From: an archaeon
GTDB taxonomy: Archaea > Asgardarchaeota > Hermodarchaeia > Hermodarchaeales > Hermodarchaeaceae
Direction of reading: 5' to 3'
DNA: 19,985 bases
Assembly (NCBI GenBank): GCA_016550425.1
Contig: JABXGS010000242.1
Coordinates: 1 to 19,985, forward strand
The notes beneath the pieces are model-generated. The model was not told where the DNA came from and searched no databases. It saw nothing but the letters and a program-made list of their open reading frames with translations. The translations under genes and the position numbers were made by a program. Below, piece by piece: positions 1-7,318 of this stretch (positions are counted from its first letter, which is position 1; the number at the start of each line of letters is the position of its first letter).

Positions 1-206
1 ACGATCCGCCTCGGAGGATCGCTGGTGGCGGTAGGCTTTTCGTAGGAAGGGCTGAATCGTCTTTATCAGGTGAACCCAGCGAGACCCGGGAGGGAGCAGC
101 GTAAGCCTGTACTGTAGATGCTTCCGAGATCCGGGTCTGAGACCTGGCTGCGAGTACGGCATCAGTGAGGGTTGACGACCGTCGGGGCTTCCGTCCACCC
201 CTTACC
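1..206 (+). ncRNA. Signal recognition particle (7S) RNA, 3' part
   Basis: This is the S-domain and 3' arm of SRP RNA, the scaffold that binds SRP54 and SRP19 for co-translational protein targeting. Helix 8 is recognisable: a GUGAACCC lead-in at 70-77, a GGGA (GNRA-type) tetraloop at 88-91 closed by CC/GG pairs, and the conserved AGCAG of the symmetric loop at 95-99, which is the SRP54 M-domain site. The CCGCC/GGCGG complementarity near 6-30 fits helix 6. Bases about 105-200 look like the 3' strand of helix 5. Archaeal SRP RNAs are about 300 nt, so roughly the first 100 nt lie upstream of the window. The 3' end is approximate; it falls at or just inside the stop codon of the convergent gene ending at 202. 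Recognition is by motif and was not confirmed with a covariance model. Confidence 0.85.
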
Positions 207-1146
207 CGTTCTTTCGAACCGAGAAGCCAAGGGCTTCTTTATAGAGACAGACAGAACACACTTTCTGAGAGCTAATTTCTCTACATACCTGGCATTTTTG
301 GTACGGGATTTCCACGCCATTCCGGAGCTTTTTGATAATCTTCATGAAGGTTGCGTGAAGGTTATATTTTGATCCCGGGTGTCGGGCTTCAAAACTATTG
401 AGCCATTCTCGGATTTCTGATCTTAGTGAAGTTTCTTTGTATGGACAGGGAGGGTGGTATATTGGATAATCTAGTAATTGAGAAAATATTGCGATGTCGC
501 CTTCAAGAAGATGATAGAGGGGTTTGATTCGTGGGACTAACCATCCTTGTACGCCTTCAAGATAGGGTGTAATGCGTGATAATCGTGTGAGGTCTCCACG
601 GATGAGGTTCATGAGCATTGATTGCACCTCATCATCGAGATTATGCCCCAAGGCAAGTTTGTCAGCCTGTATTTTTCTGGCGAGTATGTTTAGTCCCTGT
701 CTGCGGAGGGTTCCACAATATGCACAAAGGGAAAGAGTAGCCGGTGTATCTTGCGTTTTGGCGGCAATCTCATCAATTGTTAATGAAAACAGGTCTCGAT
801 ATGAGGAGATAACAAGTTCGACTTTTAGAGAGGCTGTCACAGCCTTTAATACGTCTTGTCGTCTACGATTTTTCTTGATTCCTTCGTCAAGGGTAATTGC
901 GATTATTTCAGAGTCGGGAAAACGTTGTTGGATTTCTACGAGAATAGCTAATAGAACCATGCTATCCTTACCACCAGAGTAAGCCACCGCGATACGATCT
1001 GTTCTTTGGAGCATTTTGAATTTCGAAATGGCCATTCGCACAGCATTTGTAAAAGATCCACGGAAACAGGTTTTACAAAGTATTTCCCCGGAGTAAGGTC
1101 GGGATATGAGTGAGGGGGCTCCACACATTGTGCATTTATCTGTCAT
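202..1146 (-). CDS. Ncs6/TtuA-type tRNA 2-thiouridine synthase
   Basis: An ATP-dependent tRNA sulfur-transfer enzyme of the TtcA/TtuA/Ncs6 family, making 2-thiouridine at U34 or position 54. Numbering from the ATG at 1188, which opens a 328-residue frame: an N-terminal zinc ribbon (C19/C22 and C38/C41), the PP-loop SGGKDS at 71-76, C155 and C158 (CAYC) with C248 matching the three cysteines that hold the [4Fe-4S] cluster in TtuA, LGHNLDDE near 180-187, and a C-terminal zinc finger (C299/C302/C311/C314). I prefer the internal ATG at 1146 (314 aa) because family members begin just before the first CxxC; the ATG at 1188 abuts the preceding stop and adds 14 atypical residues. It follows the S2P gene with no gap from 1188. 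Which uridine is modified cannot be told from sequence. Confidence 0.9.
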   Translation of the reverse strand: MTDKCTMCGAPSLISRPYSGEILCKTCFRGSFTNAVRMAISKFKMLQRTDRIAVAYSGGKDSMVLLAILVEIQQRFPDSEIIAITLDEGIKKNRRRQDVLKAVTASLKVELVISSYRDLFSLTIDEIAAKTQDTPATLSLCAYCGTLRRQGLNILARKIQADKLALGHNLDDEVQSMLMNLIRGDLTRLSRITPYLEGVQGWLVPRIKPLYHLLEGDIAIFSQLLDYPIYHPPCPYKETSLRSEIREWLNSFEARHPGSKYNLHATFMKIIKKLRNGVEIPYQKCQVCREISSQKVCSVCLYKEALGFSVRKNG

Positions 1147-1188
1147 AGATGTCACAGTGGCTATGAGATTCAAACAATAAAATTCCAT

Positions 1189-2376
1189 TCATCGGAAGAA
1201 AATCAGTAAAAGTGCTGGGTTGAAAACTGTAAATACTACGTTGAGGACGAGTATTGTAAGTGCAGCAATTCTTAAACCCCAAAGAAGAACCTTACCACTT
1301 TTTCGCTCTAGAGAGATTGTCGCGTCAATGAGGTCCTTCCAAAGTCTATCTCCATCAAGAGGAGGAATAGGTAAGAGGTTAATGATGCCAAGACTAATTG
1401 TAATCATGAAGAACCAAGCTAAACCTTCATAGAACTGAGTACTTGCTGTCGGTCCAAGGAGATTGAAAGGGTAGACTAACGGTAAATAGGTTCGTGTCCA
1501 TATTCCGATATAACCGATAGAGGCGTTACTAGGATTCACACCCAATGTTAGTTCTATTGTGCCTTCAGGTATTGTGAATATCACCAAGTCGCCAGGATTC
1601 GTATTTTGCATGAAATTGCTTAGATCTTGGGTAGTTTGAATGGTTGTGCCATTCATTTCAATGATGACCAAGCCTGGAGCTAAAACTCCATCTGCGGGGG
1701 TACCTTGATCGACTCTGCTAATGAGGGCCCCACTTGGCAATGGGATTACTATGAAAGTGAGCAGCACTAAAGCAATGGCCGCAACGGTAAGATTTGCTCC
1801 TGAACCCGCGGCAAAAAGTCGAGCCCGTTCTTTGCGGGTTGATTTTATCTTTACATAGTCTTCATCGGGTTCGACAAAGGCCCCAAAGAAGATGAAAAAG
1901 AGGAAGAGCCCTGAACTTTCGACCGGGATATTATCAGCACGAGCAGCAATTCCATGAGCAAGTTCATGGACAATAATTGCGACGATTAATGGAATAAGAA
2001 TCACCAAGAAGAAATTAAACGACATGGTAATTCCTGGAATAAGTGGTGCTACCGGTCCTGGTGCAGCAGGTATATTGAGGAACAGTTTCACAAATTCCCA
2101 AACGTTGGAACCTAGAAAATAGAAGCCGTACAGTGAAAAGAAAAAGGCGACGCCGATGAAAAACGACCAGATGTAACGCCATGCGCGAGGATGCCATCTT
2201 CCGATACGATCTAAGAGATTATTAAACCGCTCCGTCCTCGCAAAGAGCATGAAGGGACCGACTTCAATCCCATATTTTTCTAACTTGAAGATGGAGGCGA
2301 GACCAAGGATTATCATCCATACTAGCAGAATGATGAGCCATGGTAGGAAAGGAAGAAGGAAGTCAAATTGAAGCAT
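1189..2376 (-). CDS. Site-2 protease family M50 membrane metalloprotease with PDZ domain
   Basis: An intramembrane zinc metalloprotease that would cleave membrane-anchored substrates such as regulators. Numbering from the upstream ATG at 2403: hydrophobic segments at about 11-35, 75-98, 127-150, 196-222, 325-345 and 372-402; the HELAH zinc site at 146-150 inside a membrane segment; a PDZ-like domain at about 225-290 with a GxVIxxMNG-type core; and the second catalytic motif LLPIPPLDGD at 343-352 supplying the Asp ligand. I place the start at the ATG at 2376 (residue 10, giving 395 aa): GAGG lies 11 nt upstream, and the TATA-like box at 2418-2425 predicts transcription beginning near 2397, inside the longer frame. 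Substrate unknown. The downstream thiolase gene is probably co-transcribed. Confidence 0.9.
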   Translation of the reverse strand: MLQFDFLLPFLPWLIILLVWMIILGLASIFKLEKYGIEVGPFMLFARTERFNNLLDRIGRWHPRAWRYIWSFFIGVAFFFSLYGFYFLGSNVWEFVKLFLNIPAAPGPVAPLIPGITMSFNFFLVILIPLIVAIIVHELAHGIAARADNIPVESSGLFLFFIFFGAFVEPDEDYVKIKSTRKERARLFAAGSGANLTVAAIALVLLTFIVIPLPSGALISRVDQGTPADGVLAPGLVIIEMNGTTIQTTQDLSNFMQNTNPGDLVIFTIPEGTIELTLGVNPSNASIGYIGIWTRTYLPLVYPFNLLGPTASTQFYEGLAWFFMITISLGIINLLPIPPLDGDRLWKDLIDATISLERKSGKVLLWGLRIAALTILVLNVVFTVFNPALLLIFFR

Positions 2377-2417
2377 TCGTTTTGTCGCCTCGAGATTGTC
2401 CACAATTCAGAGAATCT

Positions 2418-2425
2418 GTATAAAT
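2418..2425 (-). promoter_or_regulatory. TATA box for the S2P gene
   Basis: On the minus strand this reads CATTTATAC, a good archaeal TATA element. About 25 bases downstream puts the start of transcription near 2397, giving a roughly 20-nt leader to the ATG at 2376. Assigned by eye. Confidence 0.5.
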
Positions 2426-2451
2426 GTTTGCTGCACCGATGAGAGGGAAGC

Positions 2452-2459
2452 TTTTAAGA
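2452..2459 (+). promoter_or_regulatory. TATA box for the cutA operon
   Basis: TTTTAAGA preceded by a purine-rich GGGAAG stretch that could serve as a BRE. A start of transcription about 25 bases on, near 2480, would leave only a 9-15 nt leader before the cutA ATG at 2489 or 2495. Confidence 0.45.
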
Positions 2460-2494
2460 GATGTGGTTGGGGCTCGTTGGATGAGCGTATGAAC

Positions 2495-2821
2495 ATGTCC
2501 TCACATTATAGCATTGTATTTGTCACTGCAGGGAATGCAAAAGAAGCTCAAACAATTGCTCGCAACCTTGTCGAAGAAAGTGCTGCTGCTTGTGTTGGAA
2601 TGATTCCCCAAAAATCGATTTACTCTTGGAAAGGAGAAATTGTTGAAGATGTTGAAGTGTTGCTGATAATCAAAACACGGGATGATATGTTTACGCGACT
2701 CGAAGAGATTGTGGTAAAGACGCATAGTTATGAGATTCCAGAGATAATTCGATTTGAAATCAAAGAAGGACATAAGCCGTACCTTCAATGGATTGAGGAG
2801 ACAGTTAGAATCCCGGAATAG
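2495..2821 (+). CDS. cutA: CutA-family divalent-cation tolerance protein
   Basis: A small trimeric ferredoxin-like protein found in all domains; bacterial CutA was linked to copper tolerance but the molecular role is unsettled. The sequence covers the whole family: an N-terminal strand YSIVFVTAGN, the ACVGMIPQKSIYSWKGEI core, the KTRDDMFTRLEE helix, and the conserved HSYEIPEII motif near the C-terminus. Length from the ATG at 2495 is 108 aa, the normal CutA size. An ATG two codons upstream (2489) is equally possible. The same frame is open back to an ATG at 2396, but those 33 residues match nothing in the family and would overlap the promoter region. It heads a + operon with the next two genes. 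Confidence 0.93.
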   Translation: MSSHYSIVFVTAGNAKEAQTIARNLVEESAAACVGMIPQKSIYSWKGEIVEDVEVLLIIKTRDDMFTRLEEIVVKTHSYEIPEIIRFEIKEGHKPYLQWIEETVRIPE

Positions 2822-2833
2822 GACTGATTGAGG

Positions 2834-3547
2834 ATGCCTAGGGAGAAAACGGTCCGTCGAGACACTGGTAGTCGTGATGTAAGCTACACAGCGGATCAGT
2901 GGGCGCATCTTTCAAGATTAAGAGACAGAGCAACAGAGATAATGGATGTGCTGAATGAAATAGGGAGCAAGCCATTAGTTCATGGAAGTATTTGTAGAGG
3001 TGACGTTTCCGAGCAAAGCGATATCGACGTTTACCTTCCCAATGTAATTCCGTCATTTTCCGTCGAATTTGCTTTAACAGAGGTCGGATATCAAATAATC
3101 GATCGCGTGCTTGTACATGCGACGCCGTTTCATGCGATAAAAGCTCATATTTACTTACCAAATAATTCTGTTGTGACATTCCCACTGACTAATCCTTCAC
3201 CGATTGAATTAGAATTTTATCGATTTGGTGGATGCCTTAGCCAGATAGAACTTAAGAATAATCAACGCGTCCCTGGTGTGGATAAACGGCTAATCCTGAT
3301 TGAGCCTACTAAAAAGGGTCATGTTGAAACCCCAGTAATTGGAAACGAACTGATTGTCGCAAAGAAAGTTGATGTAAGCCTCAAAATAGTAGAAGAACGC
3401 GTTAAAATTCTGATGCGACGTGATGAGGTTGGACGTACTGGAGTATATTTGAAGCGGCAATTAACACCTGAGGAGACATTTGAATCCGCTCTAAAACACA
3501 TTTGCGATCGCGATCCTGTGGTCCGGCGACGAGTGCAAAAGGGTTGA
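2834..3547 (+). CDS. Predicted nucleotidyltransferase, COG1665-like archaeal family
   Basis: A polymerase-beta-fold nucleotidyltransferase of about 237 aa. The signature is clear: HGSICRGD at 50-57 followed by SDIDVY at 62-67, i.e. GS...RGD...SDxDV, with the two metal-binding aspartates D63 and D65. The rest is alpha/beta without recognisable partner domains; the C-terminus is basic (RRRVQKG). It resembles an archaeal family annotated only as a predicted nucleotidyltransferase, and the substrate (RNA, protein or small molecule) is unknown. I chose the ATG at 2834, with AGGA 10 nt upstream; a TTG two codons earlier (2828) is the alternative. It lies 12 nt after cutA and 6 nt before the radical SAM gene, so the three are probably one transcript. 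Confidence 0.8.
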   Translation: MPREKTVRRDTGSRDVSYTADQWAHLSRLRDRATEIMDVLNEIGSKPLVHGSICRGDVSEQSDIDVYLPNVIPSFSVEFALTEVGYQIIDRVLVHATPFHAIKAHIYLPNNSVVTFPLTNPSPIELEFYRFGGCLSQIELKNNQRVPGVDKRLILIEPTKKGHVETPVIGNELIVAKKVDVSLKIVEERVKILMRRDEVGRTGVYLKRQLTPEETFESALKHICDRDPVVRRRVQKG

Positions 3548-3553
3548 GATAGC

Positions 3554-4639
3554 ATGCCACGGGATATCCAACTTTCACGCGGTAATTCTCCCTACGTAGG
3601 AAAACTCACAGAGGGATGCCGTGAATGTATTAAAGGCGCAAAATTAGTGCTCTTTGTAACTGGGAAGTGCGCAAAGAATTGCTATTATTGCCCAATATCT
3701 GAAGAAAGATGTGACCGAGACATCATTTTCGCTAATGAAATGGAAGTAAAAGAAATTCAACAAGCAATAGCAGAAGCAAAGATGATTAACGCTACGGGAA
3801 TGGGAATCACCGGTGGAGAACCCCTTCTTGAATTAGCCCGTACAATCACATTCATTCGAAAATTCAAGGAAGTATTTGGAAGCCGGTTTCATGTGCACCT
3901 ATACACAGGTCTTGAACCAGTTCCTCTTGAGGCGGTAAAACAACTATTAGACGCAGGCCTTGATGAGTTACGACTCCACCGGTTTGAAATCGGCAAAGAT
4001 TTCAAAGAATTGAAAAAACTGATTAAAGGACAAGGAAAACTGGGACTAGAAATTCCAATTATACCAGGTATGCAGGAGCAACTAAGGAACCTTCTTCGTG
4101 AGCTAGATGAGCTTGGAATTGATTTTGTAAACCTGAACGAAATGGAATTCACTCCTGGTAATGCCTTACAACTCCAGAAAAGAGGATTCCAGTTAGATTC
4201 TGATACTATTGCAGCCGTACAAAACAGCGAAGAAGCAGCAATTGATCTTCTTGAGTGGGCATCAACAAATACTGCTTTAAATATTCATTTTTGTCCACTT
4301 TCCTTAAAGGATGGACCACAACTGCGAAATCGGTTCATACGCCGTGCAAGGAATATTGCTAAACCCTTCGAGAAAATTTCGAAGGAAGGGTTACTTGTAA
4401 AAGGCATCATAGTTCCTAAGTCTAAAATTAGTTTGGCAGAACTTCAAGAGTTATTGATAAGCGAATACCAAATTAAACCAGAACACATTTGGTTGAATGA
4501 ACAGAAAGGGCAGTTAGAAACATCAACACGTATTGCCCACCGATTAGCGAAGCGGTTGAAGAAACAGGAATTTAATGTGGGAATCGTGGAAGAATACCCA
4601 ATTTCCAGCCGATTTCAAGTGTCTTACTGCCCACTTTAA
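3554..4639 (+). CDS. Radical SAM protein, COG2108-like, function unknown
   Basis: A radical S-adenosylmethionine enzyme of 361 aa. The [4Fe-4S] motif CxxxCxxC is at C39/C43/C46 (GKCAKNCYYC), and the SAM-binding GGEP is at 87-90. A second cysteine pair, GCREC at 22-25, sits just before the cluster motif and could bind a metal. The middle is the expected partial TIM barrel; the C-terminal ~100 residues are an extra domain. It resembles an archaeal group described as related to pyruvate formate-lyase-activating enzyme, with no assigned substrate. There is no glycyl-radical enzyme in the window for it to activate. Its stop codon interlocks with that of pelota in a 4-base TTAA overlap. Confidence 0.85.
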   Translation: MPRDIQLSRGNSPYVGKLTEGCRECIKGAKLVLFVTGKCAKNCYYCPISEERCDRDIIFANEMEVKEIQQAIAEAKMINATGMGITGGEPLLELARTITFIRKFKEVFGSRFHVHLYTGLEPVPLEAVKQLLDAGLDELRLHRFEIGKDFKELKKLIKGQGKLGLEIPIIPGMQEQLRNLLRELDELGIDFVNLNEMEFTPGNALQLQKRGFQLDSDTIAAVQNSEEAAIDLLEWASTNTALNIHFCPLSLKDGPQLRNRFIRRARNIAKPFEKISKEGLLVKGIIVPKSKISLAELQELLISEYQIKPEHIWLNEQKGQLETSTRIAHRLAKRLKKQEFNVGIVEEYPISSRFQVSYCPL

Positions 4640-5730
4640 GATTCAGGCAAACGGAAGCGGAGAAGAGCAGCAAGACCCCCTAATCCCTCAAGTTGTTTTC
4701 CCGCCTCATGATCAGCCGTAAAGATTTCAAGAGACCCTGATTGTTTTTCCACTTGACGAATAATATTCTCTATTTTGTGGCGATTATCAGGCTGTACTTC
4801 ACGAATCAATTTATCAAGAACCAGCAAGGTTTCTACAGCACCAAACTGAACTGCCCGTACAATCGCGTCCCAACCATAAACTGCTTTTCCAGTGTCTTTT
4901 CCTAACTGTTTCATGATTTCTTCCATAAGACGCATTTCACGATTCAAACGAATTTCGCTGGCAATTCGCTCGATAATTCCCCGATTTAACGCCTCATAGA
5001 TGCCACTTACTGTTCCAGTACTCACATGCTCTAGGAGAATGCGCCCTGTACTCGCGGGAACCTTGTTTTTCAAATATTCAGCAAGTGTTTCTTTTGTTGA
5101 CCCCGGTCCAACAATAACTACACGAGTATTTTCTGGTAATCGTTCGAGTAGCTCCTGAAGCTGGAGAGCTACACCAGCGAACATTTGATCCATATTTTCA
5201 GCCGTTTGAACATATTTGCCATATTTCCCCCGAGCGACCCCGTGGATTTCAACTCGCACATCGATCCCTGAATCATCAATGACACCAATCGATGCCTGAT
5301 CTTCTTCAATCGCAATGATGATTAACCGTTGTCCTTTGCGCGAGGCAGCCTCTTGTAATCGTCGAAGAAGATGCTGGGGCCATTGCTCTTTGACAATTTC
5401 AATCTTCAACCCAGGTTCAACATTAATTGTGTGATATGTTCCTATCGATATGTATTCATCAGGGCCTTCCAAAATCTTGCCTTTCACACGTAGGCGGTTC
5501 GAATACTTATGCAAAGAAACCTCTTCAACAGTTAATCTGATGAACATACGCCGGCGCTCGCCTTTATCAGGACGAGAAGCGTCACCGGAATCTCGGCGAA
5601 CACGTCTGACGGTTCTTGCTGCTACTTGGTCACCAGGAAGAATTACATTGTAAAGGTGCCATAAATCATCAATATCCTCGGGAACAACGACCATTTTACC
5701 ACTTTTCAGGCTTTTCGCAACGATCTTCAC
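4636..5730 (-). CDS. pelA: Pelota/Dom34 ribosome-rescue factor
   Basis: Archaeal Pelota, an eRF1 paralogue that with aEF1-alpha (in place of Hbs1) and ABCE1 dissociates stalled ribosomes. Three domains are apparent: an N-terminal Sm-like domain (residues 1 to about 125, with EDIDDLWHLYNVI), a central domain (about 130-265, lacking the GGQ motif of release factors, as expected) and a C-terminal domain ending in LGGLAALLRF. I set the start at the GTG at 5730 (364 aa): the product then begins MKIVAKSLKSGK, as in other archaeal Pelotas, and GAGG lies 9 nt upstream at 5740-5743. A GTG at 5748 in the same frame would add 6 residues and consume this ribosome-binding site. Expressed from a divergent promoter shared with the acetyltransferase gene. 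Confidence 0.93.
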   Translation of the reverse strand: MKIVAKSLKSGKMVVVPEDIDDLWHLYNVILPGDQVAARTVRRVRRDSGDASRPDKGERRRMFIRLTVEEVSLHKYSNRLRVKGKILEGPDEYISIGTYHTINVEPGLKIEIVKEQWPQHLLRRLQEAASRKGQRLIIIAIEEDQASIGVIDDSGIDVRVEIHGVARGKYGKYVQTAENMDQMFAGVALQLQELLERLPENTRVVIVGPGSTKETLAEYLKNKVPASTGRILLEHVSTGTVSGIYEALNRGIIERIASEIRLNREMRLMEEIMKQLGKDTGKAVYGWDAIVRAVQFGAVETLLVLDKLIREVQPDNRHKIENIIRQVEKQSGSLEIFTADHEAGKQLEGLGGLAALLRFRLPES

Positions 5731-5771
5731 AAACGTTCGCCTCAACACCTGATTAGACCAAGAACCTCACA

Positions 5772-5780
5772 CATATTTCT
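5772..5780. promoter_or_regulatory. AT-rich element, possible shared promoter of pelota and rimI
   Basis: This is the only TATA-like stretch between two divergent genes. Read on the minus strand (AGAAATATG) it sits about 25 bases before a start near 5751, giving a 20-nt leader for pelota. Read on the plus strand it is about 28 bases before the ATG at 5804, which would make the acetyltransferase mRNA leaderless; no Shine-Dalgarno precedes that ATG. Confidence 0.35.
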
Positions 5781-5803
5781 ATCCACTACCAGTAATTCTT
5801 GGA

Positions 5804-6262
5804 ATGATATCAATTCGCCCTATAAAAACCGCGGATTTCAGCCAAATTGCGCAAATCGAAGTCGAATCCTTTTCTGATCCATATCCTCCTCATCTTTTTC
5901 ATTATCTAGCCGAGATTAACCCAAACTTGTTTTTAGTTGCGGTGGAAAACGAAGTGGCATTGGGATATATTATAGCAGAAATAAGTCAGGAGAACGAATT
6001 GAAAATTGGTCATCTTCTTTCTTTAGCAGTCAAAAGAGAGGAACGCCATAAGGGAGTTGGTCACCAATTATTCCTAGCACTGCTTGGGGTGCTTAAAAAG
6101 CAGAATTGCAAAGAAGTGATTTTAGAGGTGAGGGTTTCGAACTATAGTGCGAAAATCTTCTACGAAAGGCATGGTTTTCGAAAACTAAAGCGAAGTCGTA
6201 AATACTACAAGGATGGAGAAGATGCATTGATTATGGGATTGAAGCTGGAGGATCAATTGTGA
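5804..6262 (+). CDS. rimI: GNAT N-acetyltransferase, RimI/Ard1 type
   Basis: A GNAT-fold acetyltransferase of 152 aa, probably acetylating protein N-termini as archaeal Ard1/RimI proteins do. Motif A, the acetyl-CoA pyrophosphate loop, is at R81-x-x-G84-x-G86 (RHKGVGHQLF). It is preceded by the LSLAVKREERHKG strand-turn, and motif B includes NYSAKIFYERHGFRK near 125-140. Full length. The ATG at 5804 lacks an upstream Shine-Dalgarno, consistent with leaderless initiation. Its stop overlaps the GTG of the next gene by 3 bases, so translation is coupled. Archaeal RimI/Ard1 acts on many proteins, so linkage to the RNA genes downstream need not mean a shared substrate. Confidence 0.85.
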   Translation: MISIRPIKTADFSQIAQIEVESFSDPYPPHLFHYLAEINPNLFLVAVENEVALGYIIAEISQENELKIGHLLSLAVKREERHKGVGHQLFLALLGVLKKQNCKEVILEVRVSNYSAKIFYERHGFRKLKRSRKYYKDGEDALIMGLKLEDQL

Positions 6263-7317
6263 AGCGGTCTAAGATGCAATTATGTTTATTTATTCTATCT
6301 GGTGAACATGATACCCTCCCCCAAGCGGAGCTTTGCGCAATTTTGGAATCTGAAGGTTTTTCTTACTCAATCAAAGGACATGGAAAACGTATTCTACTCA
6401 TGGAAGTAGATTCGGAGGCTGCTCGAATTGCCACCCAAAGAGCGGGATTGGTGAATCATGCCAGCGTTATAGCATTTGAATCACCATCTGAAGAGACGGC
6501 TATTCTTAATTCGCTTCAACAAATCAATTTTAGCAATTGGATTCGTCCGAATAGTCTATTTGGGGTGAAGGTTACCCGAATTAAGCGTGAACCCTCTGAA
6601 TTTGATGTCGATGACTTGCAGGGTAAAATTGGTTCGGTAATATGGCGCGCGATGAAAGGGGACGTCGAGATTTCCTTAACAGCACCAGATGTGTTATTTT
6701 TCGGTGTAATTTATGGAGATACATTCTATTTTGGCCCTCTTTTAGCTTCACGAAATCGTACAAGCTTTTCAAAGAGGCGCAGCCCATTTCGCCCGTTTTT
6801 TGTGCCTAGTGCCATTCACCCAAAAATTGCCAGAGTTCTAGTGAATCTTAGCCGAGCAAGACCTGGAAGACTTTTCATTGATCCCTTCTCGGGAACAGGA
6901 GGCCTTCTTCTTGAAGCTGCAGAAATTGGTTGCATTCCGGTTGGCTTAGACATTGATAGTTCAATGGTGACCGGAAGCCAAAGGAATCTTACCCATTTCA
7001 ATATACCCTTTCATGGTTGCTTAGCCGATGCACGGAAACCACCATTATGCAACGAGAAAATTGAGGCAATTGCTACTGATCCGCCCTATGGCCGATCGAG
7101 TTCGGCTAAAGGTGCTATTATTAGCAACCTAATCGAAGCAAGTTTAGAAGCACTTGCTCAAATCCTAAAATCAGGGGGCTATCTGTGTTTTGCTCTGCCC
7201 TTAGAATATTTCAATGAGAATATGGTCCCATCTAATAGCTTCATCATTAAAGAGACTCATACTATGCGGATTCATCGAAGCCTACGTCGCCATATCGTAG
7301 TGTTGGAGCGAAAATGA
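6259..7317 (+). CDS. trmG10: tRNA (guanine-N2) position-10 methyltransferase (Trm-G10/Trm11 family)
   Basis: Methylates G10 of tRNA using S-adenosylmethionine. The N-terminal ~150 residues are a THUMP-type RNA-binding region. The linker RSPFRPFFVPSAIHPKIARV (about 164-183) matches the family's conserved entry to the catalytic domain. The Rossmann methyltransferase has motif I DPFSGTGG at 208-215, an acidic motif II (GLDIDSSM) and the catalytic N2-guanine motif DPPYG at 274-278. The 352-aa length is typical. The GTG at 6259 overlaps the preceding stop (GTGA); an ATG at 6274 would remove five residues. The tRNA-Pro in this window has a G at position 10, so it is a potential substrate. Confidence 0.9.
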   Translation: MKRSKMQLCLFILSGEHDTLPQAELCAILESEGFSYSIKGHGKRILLMEVDSEAARIATQRAGLVNHASVIAFESPSEETAILNSLQQINFSNWIRPNSLFGVKVTRIKREPSEFDVDDLQGKIGSVIWRAMKGDVEISLTAPDVLFFGVIYGDTFYFGPLLASRNRTSFSKRRSPFRPFFVPSAIHPKIARVLVNLSRARPGRLFIDPFSGTGGLLLEAAEIGCIPVGLDIDSSMVTGSQRNLTHFNIPFHGCLADARKPPLCNEKIEAIATDPPYGRSSSAKGAIISNLIEASLEALAQILKSGGYLCFALPLEYFNENMVPSNSFIIKETHTMRIHRSLRRHIVVLERK

Positions 7318-7318
7318 G

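Noticed and set aside
572..982. A + strand reading frame of 136 codons within the thiolase gene
   Set aside because: It is antisense to a well-supported enzyme, has a low-complexity Arg/Ser-rich product and no ribosome-binding site.
2396..2494. A 33-residue N-terminal extension of CutA
   Set aside because: It does not resemble the family, overlaps the divergent gene's start and covers both TATA boxes.
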